Origin: Nonomuraea jiangxiensis
GTDB taxonomy: Bacteria > Actinomycetota > Actinomycetes > Streptosporangiales > Streptosporangiaceae
Reading direction: 5' to 3'
Assembly: GCF_900099965.1 (NCBI RefSeq)
Contig: NZ_FNDJ01000001.1
Location: 233,766-297,765, forward strand
Length of the DNA stretch: 64,000 nucleotides
Every line of letters begins with the position of its first letter. Within the stretch, counting starts at the first letter, position 1. Under the pieces are notes generated by a model that saw only the letters and a program-made list of their open reading frames with translations, had not been told where the DNA came from and made no database searches. Shown in pieces: positions 36,423 to 44,659 of this stretch. The position numbers were made by a program, and so were the translations under genes.

Positions 36423-38563
36423 CACAGCCACGTCCTCGGCCGCACCGCGTTGGCCTGGTCGATGAGCGCGTGGCGCTCGTGCCGAGTGTCCGCCGCCACG
36501 GCCAGCCTGCGGTAGATCGACTCCAGCCGCCGCCGCAGCCCCGGCTCGGTGAACGGGGCGCCGGCCAGTTGCAGATCGGGTGGCGGCTGGCTGGTCTCCA
36601 GCCAGGCCAGGGCGTGCCCCAGCAGCTCCGCGGTGAGCAGGTCGCGGCGGCGCGGGTCGAGGTCGACCAGGTCGGCCAGCCGTTCCGCCGCGCCCACCAG
36701 GTCCGGGGCGGCCAGCCCGCTCAGGTCGGGCCGCCGCACCACGGAGGCCGACAGCGCCACCTGCGCCGCCACCCGGTAGCTGGAGGTGGGCGGCACCTCG
36801 TCGAGCACCTCCATCCTGCCGCTCCTGGCCAGCCCGAACGCCGCGCTCACGCAGGAGTGGTCGGTCCGCCAGACGGACTCGTACCAGCCGGCGGCCGGCT
36901 TGCCCGCGCACTCCAGCGCCAGGGCGAGGGCCAGCTTCGGCGCCTGCTCGCCCGGCAGCTCCGACAGACACCAGTCGAACATCGACGCGGCCTTGTCGGC
37001 CTGCCGGCTCGCCAGCGCCAGCACCCCGCGATACCAGGGGACCCGCCAGTCGCCCGGCAGCGCCCTGGACAGCTCGTTGAGTGCGATGGTCGCCTCGGCC
37101 GCGCCCTGCTCGGCCAGCAGCCTGACCCGCATCAGCTTCGTCTCCGGGGTCGGCTGCATCGCGGCGAGCTGCTCCAGCAACTCCCCGCTGTCGCGGCCGA
37201 CCAGCCCGGCCAGCGCGCCCGCGGCCGGGTCGGCCGGATCGACCAGCGGCACCGGCAGCTTGCCCGCCACCGTCACCGGGTCGAGCGCCCCGAACACCAC
37301 CCGGTCGTCGTCCTCCGACAGCGCCGTCCCCACCGCCGTCCGCTCGGGCCCGAACAACGTCGAGGGGGCGGGGTAGGGCACCTTGTCCTCCAGGGCGCAC
37401 ACCTCGCGCAGCACCCCGACGAGCTGCTCCTCCATCTCCCACGCGCTCTGGAACCGGTCGGCCGGATCGGCGGCGGTGGCCTTGCGCAGCAGCCGGGTGA
37501 ACGACGGGTGCCCGCAGTCCTGCGGCAGCGGGTTCGCCGTTCCCTTCGCCGCCGGGCTGAATCCCGGGATCGCCAGCACCGCCAGCGTCCTGGCCACCGT
37601 GTAGAGGTCGGACGTGACCGACGACGACTGGGTCTCCAGCTCGGGCGCGTGGTAGCCGACCGTCGCCCAGGACGTGCCCGGCGGCGAGCCGATGGGCTGC
37701 ACCGCGCCCAGGTCGATGAGCTTGAGCCGCTTGCCCACCCGGATCACGTTGGCCGGCTTGAGGTCGCAGTAGACCAGGCCGTGCTCGTGCAGGTAGCCGA
37801 ACGCGTGCAGGATCTCCCGGCCGTACATGAGGGCCTCGCGCAGCGGCAGCGGGCCCTGGCGGCGCAGCTCGTGCAGGGACTGGCCGCCGATGTACTCCAT
37901 GACGATGTAGCCCAGCCCGGCCGAGCGCTGGAAGTTGAGGATCTTGACGATGTTGGGGTGGTCGACCGTGGTGAGAAACTTGCGCTCGGCCTCCGCCGCC
38001 GCCAGCGCCTCGGCGTCGTTGGTGTTGAGCAGGCCCTTGAGCACCACCCACATGCCGTCGAGGTTCTCGTCGGCGGCCAGGTAGATCCAGCCGAGTCCGC
38101 CGTGCGCCAGGCAGCCCAGCACGCGGTACTGTCCGGCGACCAGGTCGCCCTTGCCCAGCTTGGGGGTGAAGGAGAACGCGGTACGGCAGTGCGGGCAGAA
38201 GCCGTCCGTCAGCCCGGGCCGCCCCTGCCGGGAACGCCCCACCTTCTCGCCGCACGCCGGGTTGGCGCAGAACCGTTTCTCCTCCGGCACCTCGGGATCG
38301 GCCATCACCGCGGTGGCGGGATCGCGGGCGGGCACCGCGGGCAGGTCGGCGATGGTGGCCAGCACGCCGGCCCGCGACCTGCCGCTGCTCACGGGCGAGC
38401 TCATCGCGCGGCTCACCGGCTGGGTCACCACCGGAGTGGACGGGATCGCCGCGGAAGGAGCGGACACGGGGGCGGGTGGCGGGGAGCTCTCCGCGGTGCC
38501 GCACAGGTCGCAGTAGCCCTCCTCGATCGTCCCCGTGCAGTCGGGCTGCGCGCAGCGGGTCAT
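36422..38563 (-). CDS. pknG: PknG-like Ser/Thr protein kinase
   Basis: A 713-residue soluble kinase with PknG architecture. An extra zinc knuckle (C4, C9, C18, C21) precedes a disordered Pro/Ser linker, then the PknG-type metal-binding module with C99, C104, C123 and C126. The kinase domain has the loop LAHGGLGWIY, K176 in VVLKGL, the catalytic YCDLKPANV (D267, a non-RD kinase) and DLG at 284-286 instead of DFG, all as in mycobacterial PknG. The C-terminal 280 residues are helical TPR repeats. No membrane helix is present. GGAGG lies 6 bases before the ATG at 38563, which overlaps the preceding stop. Confidence 0.95.
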   Translation of the reverse strand: MTRCAQPDCTGTIEEGYCDLCGTAESSPPPAPVSAPSAAIPSTPVVTQPVSRAMSSPVSSGRSRAGVLATIADLPAVPARDPATAVMADPEVPEEKRFCANPACGEKVGRSRQGRPGLTDGFCPHCRTAFSFTPKLGKGDLVAGQYRVLGCLAHGGLGWIYLAADENLDGMWVVLKGLLNTNDAEALAAAEAERKFLTTVDHPNIVKILNFQRSAGLGYIVMEYIGGQSLHELRRQGPLPLREALMYGREILHAFGYLHEHGLVYCDLKPANVIRVGKRLKLIDLGAVQPIGSPPGTSWATVGYHAPELETQSSSVTSDLYTVARTLAVLAIPGFSPAAKGTANPLPQDCGHPSFTRLLRKATAADPADRFQSAWEMEEQLVGVLREVCALEDKVPYPAPSTLFGPERTAVGTALSEDDDRVVFGALDPVTVAGKLPVPLVDPADPAAGALAGLVGRDSGELLEQLAAMQPTPETKLMRVRLLAEQGAAEATIALNELSRALPGDWRVPWYRGVLALASRQADKAASMFDWCLSELPGEQAPKLALALALECAGKPAAGWYESVWRTDHSCVSAAFGLARSGRMEVLDEVPPTSSYRVAAQVALSASVVRRPDLSGLAAPDLVGAAERLADLVDLDPRRRDLLTAELLGHALAWLETSQPPPDLQLAGAPFTEPGLRRRLESIYRRLAVAADTRHERHALIDQANAVRPRTWL

Positions 38564-39771
38564 CACTTACCTCCGTGGATCGCGCGCTGGTAGTTCTCGA
38601 CGGCCGCCGCCGCCGACGTCAGATCGCAGGGGGCGCTCCACAGGAGCAGGCGCGCCCGCTCGTACAGCTCGCAGGCGGCCGGGTCCTCCGCCAGGCCCTT
38701 GCGCACCGCCATCACCTGGCAGGCGCCGAGCCGCCCGCGTAACTCGTCGCGCCGGCCGACCAGGCCGTACATGGCTCGCGCCGTGGTCTGCGCCTGCTCG
38801 GCGGCGGTGCGGACCGCCTCCTCCAGGGCCGTCAGCCGCTGTGCCCGCCGTACCCAGGGGGTGGCCGCGGCTTCGGATGTGCCCGGGTCCGGCAGGGCGT
38901 CGAGTGCGTCCAGCTCGCCGGTCAGCTCCTCGATGCGGCTGCGCGGCCGGGCCTGCGGCGGGAGGGCGATCTTGACGACGACCGCGCCGTAGGCCAGCCG
39001 GGCCTCGCTCTCGGCCGCGCGTACCCGGTCCAGCGCGGCCACCAGGTCCTCCCGCCGCCTGGCGTACTCGCCCCTGACGGCGATGGCCAGGTCGAGCTCC
39101 GCGCGGGCGCCGGTCAGGACCCGGGCCAGCCGGTCGAGGTCCGGCTCGACGGGCGCGCCGAGCGGATCTTCGAGCACCGTGGCGCGCAGCCCGCGCAGCT
39201 CGGTATCGGCGGTGTCGAGGCCCGCGCCCTCGCCCAGCTCACGTTCGAGCTCGCGGACGCGGCGCAGGTCGGCGTCGGCGGCGTCGAGGCGGGGCAGCAG
39301 GGCGTTCCATACGGCGTCGATGTCGTTGAGCGCGGCCGTGACCTCCTGGAAGGCGGTGTCCATCCGGGTCACGGCCTGGTCGAGGGTCAGCCTCTCGTCA
39401 GCCTGGGGGAGCAGCGAGCGCTGCTCGACGGGTTTGGCGGCGGCCGGCAGCACCACGGAAGGGCCGGCCAGCAGCTCGGTCAGCGCGGCGAGCTGCTCGG
39501 CGCCGAGCCTGCCACGCGCGGCCCTGACCTGCTCGGCGTCGCGCAGTACGGCCCGGTAGGCGTCGTTCAGCCGCCAGACCGTGGCCAGGGATTCCTGCGC
39601 CGCGGCCCATCGCCGCGCGGTCGCCCCGCGTAAGGAACCGCCCTTGAGCAACTGGTAAGTGGTGTGGGATTCGAGGTCGAGCAGGTCGCCGGAGATGCGG
39701 TCGCGTTCGTCGGCCCGAGCGCGCAGTTCGTGCTCGGCGCCCTCCCTGCTCATGGGTGGTCCCAGACTCAT
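38563..39771 (-). CDS. Coiled-coil protein, first gene of the PknG operon
   Basis: A 402-residue soluble protein that is almost entirely helical, with long heptad-like stretches (EHELRARADERDRISGDLLD, DADLRRVRELERELGEG, SRIEELTGELDAL, RLTALEEAVRTAAEQ). I recognise no catalytic domain. It is the first gene of the seven-gene kinase operon, and its stop overlaps the kinase start. A scaffold or coupling role between the membrane sensor and the kinase is plausible but inferred only from context. The ATG at 39771 is preferred to the GTG at 39774 because GGGGAG is then 4 bases away. Another ATG at 39753 is possible. Confidence 0.8.
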   Translation of the reverse strand: MSLGPPMSREGAEHELRARADERDRISGDLLDLESHTTYQLLKGGSLRGATARRWAAAQESLATVWRLNDAYRAVLRDAEQVRAARGRLGAEQLAALTELLAGPSVVLPAAAKPVEQRSLLPQADERLTLDQAVTRMDTAFQEVTAALNDIDAVWNALLPRLDAADADLRRVRELERELGEGAGLDTADTELRGLRATVLEDPLGAPVEPDLDRLARVLTGARAELDLAIAVRGEYARRREDLVAALDRVRAAESEARLAYGAVVVKIALPPQARPRSRIEELTGELDALDALPDPGTSEAAATPWVRRAQRLTALEEAVRTAAEQAQTTARAMYGLVGRRDELRGRLGACQVMAVRKGLAEDPAACELYERARLLLWSAPCDLTSAAAAVENYQRAIHGGK

Positions 39772-39925
39772 CACGCTCCCCGTGAAGAGGGGTCCCCGCT
39801 GCCCCTAACCGGCACAACGGGGGGATCGACCGGTTGGTTCCAAGGGTAGGGGTGACCCTGACTTGTCCCTGATTCAACCCTGTTCCGCCTGCAATTCGCT
39901 TAAAGGATCTCTTACCGTTCAAGAC

Positions 39926-40084
39926 ATGGGACGCATTCTTCTGGTGATCGCGGCGGTCATCGCCGCACTCGTTCTGCTCGGCCCGCTCGTCGGGTTCGTC
40001 TTCACGCTGCTCAAGTGGGCCCTCGTCATCGGCGCCGTGGCGTTCGGCGCCATGCTCCTGACGAAGTGGGCCAAGAGGACATAG
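39926..40084 (+). CDS. Small membrane protein, 52 aa
   Basis: A 52-residue protein made of two hydrophobic helices (MGRILLVIAAVIAALVLLGP and a second from about residue 25 to 46) ending in KWAKRT. It has no ribosome-binding site, but TACCGT at 39913-39918 lies 7 bases before the ATG, as expected for a leaderless transcript. It diverges from the kinase operon and is followed 32 bases later by the glycosidase gene, so it may be cotranscribed with it. No function can be assigned. Confidence 0.7.
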   Translation: MGRILLVIAAVIAALVLLGPLVGFVFTLLKWALVIGAVAFGAMLLTKWAKRT

Positions 40085-40116
40085 CTTCCTGCGGCATCCG
40101 CAGGCATAGTTGGGTG

Positions 40117-41391
40117 ATGGAGGCGCGGCCGGCGGTTGACGATGCCGCGCTCGGGCGCGAGGCGCTGGGCGTGCTCGAGGCGAACTGGACGGGCGCCGGG
40201 ACCGTGCCCGCGCCCGGTCTTTACCCGCACCAGTGGAGCTGGGACTCGGCGTTCGTGGTGATCGGGTTGGCCCGGCACTGGCCGGACCGGGCCAGGGACG
40301 AGCTGCTCAGCCTGCTGCGCGGGCAGTGGGCGACCGGGATGCTCCCGCACATCGTCTTCCACACCCGCGAGGCGTACTTTCCCGGCCCGTCCGTATGGCG
40401 CTCACAGGAGCACGCGGACGCGCCGGACGTGGGCACCTCGGGGCTCACCTCGCCGCCGCTGCAGGCTCTGGCGCTCTGGTGGCTCTACAAGCACACCGGG
40501 GACGTCGCCTTCGTCCGGAGGGCCTACCCCGCGCTCGTGGCCCAGCACGACTACCTCGCCACGGCCCGCGATCTCGGCGGCGCCGGGCTGGCCGCGATCG
40601 TGCATCCGTGGGAGTCGGGCATGGACGACTCCCCGGCCTGGGACGAGCCGCTCGACGCGCTGCCGATGATCAGCTGGGGCCACCACAACATCGAGCTGGA
40701 GGAGCGCCATCCGGCCAGCGACCACGACCGGTACGTCTGGCTGGCCATGCGCTACCGGGACGCCGGATACAGGCCCGGCTACCTGCGCGACGAGCATCCG
40801 TTCGCGATCGAGGACCCGATGTTCAACGGGATCTGGCTGGCCTCCTGCCAGGCCCTGGCGGAGCTGGCGCCGCTGGCCCGGGCGGATCCCGTACCCCATG
40901 CCGAGCAGGCGGAGCGCATCCGGCAGGCCATGCTCGACCGGCTCTGGGACGGCTGCTTCTACCCCAGGGACCTGCGGACCGACCGGCTGATCAAGGTGTG
41001 TACGGTCGGCGCGTTCGGGCCGCTGCTGGATCCCGGGCTGCCCACGGACCACCTGCACACCGCGGTGGAGATGCTGGAGTCGGCCAGGTTCATGGGGGCC
41101 GCCGGCTATCCCGTGCCGAGCTGCGAGATCCGGGCCGCCCAGTTCGACCGCACCCGTTACTGGCGCGGGCCCTCGTGGGTGAACACCAACTGGCTGCTGC
41201 GCAGGGCCGCGGCCGTGCACTCGCTCGACCAGCTCGGCCAGCAGCTCACCAACGGCACCCTGCGGCTGGTGCGGCAGGCCGGTTTCCGCGAGTGCTTCGA
41301 CCCCTTCGACGGCAGCGGCCGCGGGTGCAGGGACTTCTCGTGGAGCGCGGCGCTCACCCTGGATATGCTCGCCGATACCGTGGTGGAATGA
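40117..41391 (+). CDS. GH63-type glycosidase, glucosylglycerate hydrolase-like
   Basis: A 424-residue soluble enzyme with an (alpha/alpha)6 barrel signature. Motifs match the glucosylglycerate/mannosylglycerate hydrolases of GH63: YPHQWSWDSAF, GMLPHIVFH, HPWESGMDDSP, EDPMFNGIW, YWRGPSWVNTNW and ECFDPFDG. By comparison with the mycobacterial enzyme the general acid is one of D170/D171 and the base E392. Glucosylglycerate is a compatible solute accumulated under nitrogen limitation and hydrolysed on recovery. That would fit the adjacent amino-acid-sensing kinase operon, though the link is inference. The next gene overlaps by ATGA. Confidence 0.85.
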   Translation: MEARPAVDDAALGREALGVLEANWTGAGTVPAPGLYPHQWSWDSAFVVIGLARHWPDRARDELLSLLRGQWATGMLPHIVFHTREAYFPGPSVWRSQEHADAPDVGTSGLTSPPLQALALWWLYKHTGDVAFVRRAYPALVAQHDYLATARDLGGAGLAAIVHPWESGMDDSPAWDEPLDALPMISWGHHNIELEERHPASDHDRYVWLAMRYRDAGYRPGYLRDEHPFAIEDPMFNGIWLASCQALAELAPLARADPVPHAEQAERIRQAMLDRLWDGCFYPRDLRTDRLIKVCTVGAFGPLLDPGLPTDHLHTAVEMLESARFMGAAGYPVPSCEIRAAQFDRTRYWRGPSWVNTNWLLRRAAAVHSLDQLGQQLTNGTLRLVRQAGFRECFDPFDGSGRGCRDFSWSAALTLDMLADTVVE

Positions 41392-41861
41392 GCATCTTCC
41401 GCCGCCTGCCCGCCGATGTGCGCAAGTCCCTGAAGACCGAGCCGGGGGAGCGGGTGCTGACGTTCGCCCAGAGCGACGTGGGTCACGTGGTGGCCACGAA
41501 CCTGGCGCTGCACCTGTCGGACGGGACGCGGGTGCCGTACGAGGAGGTCGACAGGGCGTCCTGGGACGAGGAGGGGCTGCGCGTCAGGACCATGGACGGC
41601 ACCCGGCACTTCGAGCGGATCGCCGAGCCGCGGATGCTGCCCGAGACCGTACGCGAGCGCGTCAACGCCACGATCGTGGTCAACAAGCACGTCAGCCTGC
41701 CGGGGCGGGGCGGGGTACGGCTGGTGGCCAGGCGCCGGCCGGCCGGCGAGCTGCTCGGCTGGACCTTTGTCTTCGACGAGGGCCTCGACCCGACGGACCC
41801 CGGCCTCCGGGCGCAGGCGGAGCAGGCCCTGGAGGGGGTCCGGCGCAGCATGGGCGTGTGA
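41388..41861 (+). CDS. Hypothetical protein, PH-like, 157 aa
   Basis: A 157-residue soluble protein coupled to the glycosidase by an ATGA overlap. It begins MSIFRRLPADVRKSLK and has alternating strands (RVLTFAQSDVGHVVATNLAL, SDGTRVPYEEVDRASWDEEG) followed by a C-terminal helix. The early 'a trace of activity, then what is stored elsewhere' pattern resembles bacterial PH-like domains that appear widely in actinomycetes as uncharacterised proteins. No catalytic residues are evident. The same frame is open through the whole glycosidase gene, but only this part is coding. Confidence 0.75.
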   Translation: MSIFRRLPADVRKSLKTEPGERVLTFAQSDVGHVVATNLALHLSDGTRVPYEEVDRASWDEEGLRVRTMDGTRHFERIAEPRMLPETVRERVNATIVVNKHVSLPGRGGVRLVARRRPAGELLGWTFVFDEGLDPTDPGLRAQAEQALEGVRRSMGV

Positions 41862-41879
41862 GGCCGGGCGGGCCGCTCC

Positions 41880-42191
41880 TCAGTAGGGAATGCCGGTCTC
41901 GCGGGCCTTTCTGTCCATCTCGTCCTCCTCTGGCCAGCCCGTACCGGTGTCGTGCTCGCCGTGCTGGAGGAAGGGGATCCGCTGCTGCAGCGTGTCACCG
42001 ACCTTGGTCCTGGCCATCCCGGCGACCTTCGACGCCTGCGCGCCGACCACGCCCGCGACCTCCTGGACCCGAGGGTTGTCGGCGACACGCTGAGCCGTTC
42101 GCTTGATCTGCTCGTACCGTTCGCGTCCGGCCCGGCTGCCCAGCACGTAGCCGACCGCCAGACCAACAGCGAATGTCATTCGATAACGCAT
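41880..42191 (-). CDS. YtxH-like small membrane protein
   Basis: A 103-residue protein with one N-terminal hydrophobic helix (MTFAVGLAVGYVLGSRAGRE) followed by an amphipathic helical tail with ERYEQIKRTAQRV. The helix followed by a GSRAGRERY turn is the signature of YtxH-like envelope or stress proteins. GGAGG lies 6 bases before the ATG at 42191; an in-frame ATG at 42179 would remove only four residues. It converges with the gene at 41388 and diverges from the tRNA gene. Confidence 0.78.
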   Translation of the reverse strand: MRYRMTFAVGLAVGYVLGSRAGRERYEQIKRTAQRVADNPRVQEVAGVVGAQASKVAGMARTKVGDTLQQRIPFLQHGEHDTGTGWPEEDEMDRKARETGIPY

Positions 42192-42319
42192 TTTGCACCT
42201 CCGCTGTCTGCGGGCCTACCCCGCTTGCGATGCGACACGCACTCCCGGAGTGCGCTAATCTATTCCTGCGCACGACGGAGGGGCCCAAACGGCCCCGGCG
42301 AAATGCGCACACGGTCCGA

Positions 42320-42391
42320 TCCCGCGTAGCTCAACGGCAGAGCAGCCGGCTGTTAACCGGCAGGTTATAGGTTCGAGTCCTATCGCGGGAG
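42320..42391 (+). tRNA. tRNA-Asn (anticodon GTT)
   Basis: A 72-base cloverleaf. The acceptor strands TCCCGCG (42320-42326) and CGCGGGA (42384-42390) pair perfectly with G as discriminator. The D-arm contains GCTCAACGGCAGAGC; the anticodon stem CCGGC/GCCGG-type pairing encloses loop CTGTTAA with anticodon GTT; the T-arm has GGTTCGAGTCC. The CCA end is not encoded. A hairpin terminator follows. Confidence 0.97.
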
Positions 42392-42412
42392 CTTTGCCAG
42401 ACAGCGCAGTCC

Positions 42413-42446
42413 AGGCCCCTTCTCCTGATTCAAGGATGAGGGGCCT
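42413..42446 (+). terminator. Terminator of the tRNA-Asn gene
   Basis: AGGCCCCT (42413-42420) pairs with AGGGGCCT (42439-42446), 21 bases downstream of the tRNA. Confidence 0.65.
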
Positions 42447-42498
42447 GCGTCGTTCCAGACATCGGCGGGAAGCCGGAGACGGCGGCCATGACCTGCGA

Positions 42499-42530
42499 AA
42501 GGCCCCTTCCCGGGTTCGGGGAGGGGCCTT
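42499..42530 (-). terminator. Terminator of the small membrane protein gene at 42543
   Basis: AAGGCCCCT (42499-42507) and AGGGGCCTT (42522-42530) form a 9-bp stem extended inward by CCC/GGG. It lies 12 bases beyond the stop of the minus-strand gene. The 50 bases between this and the tRNA terminator hold nothing I can identify. Confidence 0.7.
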
Positions 42531-42542
42531 CGCGTGTCCGGG

Positions 42543-42728
42543 TCAGGAGGTGCGGCCGGACCTTTTCGTGAGGACGCCGGTGAGAGCCCAGCCGAGGCCG
42601 ACGATGATCCCGCCGGCGACGGCAGTGGCGCCGACGCCGCCGGACCCGAGCAGCGCGAGCACGGCGATGAGCACTCCGTACACCATGGTCAGAGCGAGCA
42701 TCAGGCGCAAATACGTCTTCTGGTTCAT
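42543..42728 (-). CDS. Small two-helix membrane protein, 61 aa
   Basis: A 61-residue protein starting MNQKTYLRLMLALTMVYGVL, with two hydrophobic helices (about residues 7-28 and 32-53) and a basic tail TKRSGRTS. The composition and third-position GC fit a real gene, and a terminator follows its stop. An upstream in-frame ATG at 42806 would overlap the divergent kinase start and adds a non-hydrophobic stretch, so the shorter start is preferred. No family is recognised. Confidence 0.65.
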   Translation of the reverse strand: MNQKTYLRLMLALTMVYGVLIAVLALLGSGGVGATAVAGGIIVGLGWALTGVLTKRSGRTS

Positions 42729-42764
42729 GGGCTTGACGATCACACGGCCGGGTGCCTCGGCATA

Positions 42765-42796
42765 TCCACCGATCAGTGGACATATCTCCGTAAAAT
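42765..42796 (+). promoter_or_regulatory. Leaderless promoter of the NarL-type two-component genes
   Basis: A -10 hexamer TAAAAT at 42791-42796 lies 8 bases before the ATG at 42805, with no Shine-Dalgarno sequence, implying a leaderless transcript. An inverted repeat TCCAC (42765-42769) / GTGGA (42776-42780) overlaps the -35 area and could be an operator. Confidence 0.5.
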
Positions 42797-42804
42797 CGTG
42801 GTCC

Positions 42805-43953
42805 ATGGGTGAAGGGAGCGTCGTCGACGCCCGGGCCGAGAACGCCTGGCTACGTTCCTATCCCTACTGGGACGCCTACTTCGGCGTCGTGCTCGTGGCG
42901 ACCATCGCGATCATCGTGGTGGACGGCGGGTCGCCGGTCGCGATCGTGCCACTGCTGCTGATCGCCGCCTCGTACGCGCTGTGGGGCCGTACCGCAGTGC
43001 GCAGGCCGCCCGGGTGGGTCGGGAAGAGCCGGTGGCACGCGGCCTCGATGATCGTCCTGTTCACCGCCGCCGACGTGGTGGCGCCGCAGGCGGCCGTGGC
43101 GTTGTCGGCGCTGATCCCGATGGCGTTCATGTCGCTGCGGGCGGCGCCGGCCGCGGTGGTGATGGTGGCGATGTTCACCGGACCGGCCATCCAGATCATG
43201 ATCGACCTCGGGTCGCATCCGGTGGTCGTCGCGCTCGCGATCGTGCTCGTGCTGTCGGCCGCCGCGCTGCTCGGGGTGTTCATCGACCGGCTCGGGCGGC
43301 AGAACTCCGAGCGGGCGCGGCTGATCGCGGAGCTCGACCGCACCAGGGAGGAGCTGGCCGAGGTGAGCAAGGAGGCCGGGATGCTGGCCGAGCGGGAACG
43401 CCTGGCCGGCGACATCCACGACACCCTGGCCCAGGGCTTCACCGGCATCCTCATGGTGCTGCAGGCCGCGGACGAGCCGGACCGGCACGTGAGGCGGGCG
43501 ATGGAGATCGCCAGGGAGAACCTCGCCGAGACCCGCGCGCTCATCGCCGCCCTCGCGCCGCCCGCCCTGGACGGGGCCTCGCTGGAGGAGGCGCTGGGGC
43601 GGCTGGCCAGGGGGTTCGAGCTGCCGGTGGAGGTCTCCGTCAGCGGCTCGGCGGGGGTGCCGCCGGCCGTGGCGGAGGCACTCGTACGCACCGCCCAGGA
43701 AGGGCTGGCCAACGTGCGCAAGCACGCCCGGGCCGGCACCGTACGGCTGGAGCTGCGGCACCTGGACGGGGGTCGCGTGCGGATGTCGATCGGCGACGAC
43801 GGCCGCGGCTTCGACCCCGCGACCGTCTCGGACGGGTACGGCCTGCGCGCCATGCGGAGCCGGGTGACGCGGCTCGGCGGCACCGTCACCGTCACCGGCT
43901 CGCCCGGCGCGGGCACCACGATCTTGGTGGAGCTGCCATGCTCCGGGTGCTGA
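42805..43953 (+). CDS. NarL-type sensor histidine kinase
   Basis: A 382-residue membrane kinase of the HisKA_3 group. Five to six hydrophobic helices fill residues 20-160, with no extracellular ligand domain, so the signal is probably within the membrane. A short coiled coil (ELDRTREELAEVSKEAGMLA) leads to the H-box ERERLAGDIHDTLAQGF with its phospho-accepting histidine. The ATPase has AQEGLANVRKHARA (N-box), GDDGRGFDP and GYGLRAM. It overlaps its response regulator by 16 bases. The ATG at 42805 has no ribosome-binding site and seems leaderless. Confidence 0.93.
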   Translation: MGEGSVVDARAENAWLRSYPYWDAYFGVVLVATIAIIVVDGGSPVAIVPLLLIAASYALWGRTAVRRPPGWVGKSRWHAASMIVLFTAADVVAPQAAVALSALIPMAFMSLRAAPAAVVMVAMFTGPAIQIMIDLGSHPVVVALAIVLVLSAAALLGVFIDRLGRQNSERARLIAELDRTREELAEVSKEAGMLAERERLAGDIHDTLAQGFTGILMVLQAADEPDRHVRRAMEIARENLAETRALIAALAPPALDGASLEEALGRLARGFELPVEVSVSGSAGVPPAVAEALVRTAQEGLANVRKHARAGTVRLELRHLDGGRVRMSIGDDGRGFDPATVSDGYGLRAMRSRVTRLGGTVTVTGSPGAGTTILVELPCSGC

Positions 43954-44573
43954 TCGTCGACGACCATCCCGTCGTGCGCGAGGGACTGCGCGGCATGCTG
44001 CTGGCCGAGCCGGACATCGAGGTGGTGGGCGAGGCCGGGTCGGCGGACGAGGCCGTGGTGGTGGCGCGCCGGTTGCGGCCCGACGTGATCCTCATGGACC
44101 TGCGCATGCCGGGCGGGGACGGGATCGGCGCCATCGGCCGCCTGGAGGCGGGGCCGCGGGTCATCGTGCTGACGACGTACCAGGACGAGGCGGAGATCCA
44201 GCGGGCGCTCGCCGCCGGGGCGGCCGGATACCTGCTGAAGGACGTGTCGCGGCCCGAGCTCGCCGCGGCCGTGCGGGACGCCGCCCGCGGGCGCACGGTG
44301 CTGGCGCCGTCGGTGGCGGCGCGGCCGGCCGCCCCGTCGGCCGGGCGGCAGGCTGGGCGGCCGGTGGGGCCCGCGCTCTCGGGACGGGAGCGGGAGGTGC
44401 TGGAGCTGGTCGCCGAGGGGCTGACCAACGCGGAGATCGGCCGGCGGCTGTACATCGGGGAGGCCACGGTCAAGACCCACCTGCTGCGGGTGTTCGGCAA
44501 GCTGGGCGTCTCCGACCGGACCTCGGCCGTGCTGGCGGCGCTGGACCTGGGGCTGGTGCGGCGGCGTACCTGA
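43938..44573 (+). CDS. NarL/LuxR-family response regulator
   Basis: A 211-residue response regulator paired with the kinase at 42805. The receiver shows VDDHPVVREGL, the phospho-acceptor aspartate in VILMDLRMPGGDG, LTTYQD and YLLKD. After an Ala/Pro/Gly linker the LuxR helix-turn-helix reads LSGREREVLELVAEGLTNAE, then IGEATVKTHLLRVFGKL. It overlaps the kinase gene by 16 bases, which indicates coupled translation. Its targets are unknown; the secreted lysine-rich protein gene follows after 86 bases. Confidence 0.95.
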   Translation: MLRVLIVDDHPVVREGLRGMLLAEPDIEVVGEAGSADEAVVVARRLRPDVILMDLRMPGGDGIGAIGRLEAGPRVIVLTTYQDEAEIQRALAAGAAGYLLKDVSRPELAAAVRDAARGRTVLAPSVAARPAAPSAGRQAGRPVGPALSGREREVLELVAEGLTNAEIGRRLYIGEATVKTHLLRVFGKLGVSDRTSAVLAALDLGLVRRRT

Positions 44574-44659
44574 AGATCGCTTCGGGTGTCTTCAGGGGCG
44601 CTTCAGGTACGGGGGGCCACCCTCGGGGCTGTCGCATTCACCTCGGAGAGGGAGATCTC

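Noticed and set aside
36423..38504. Long open frame continuing the phosphatase upstream through the kinase gene
   Set aside because: The extra part is an out-of-frame reading of the kinase (Arg/Gly-rich), and the phosphatase start at 36422 joins the kinase stop as TGATG.
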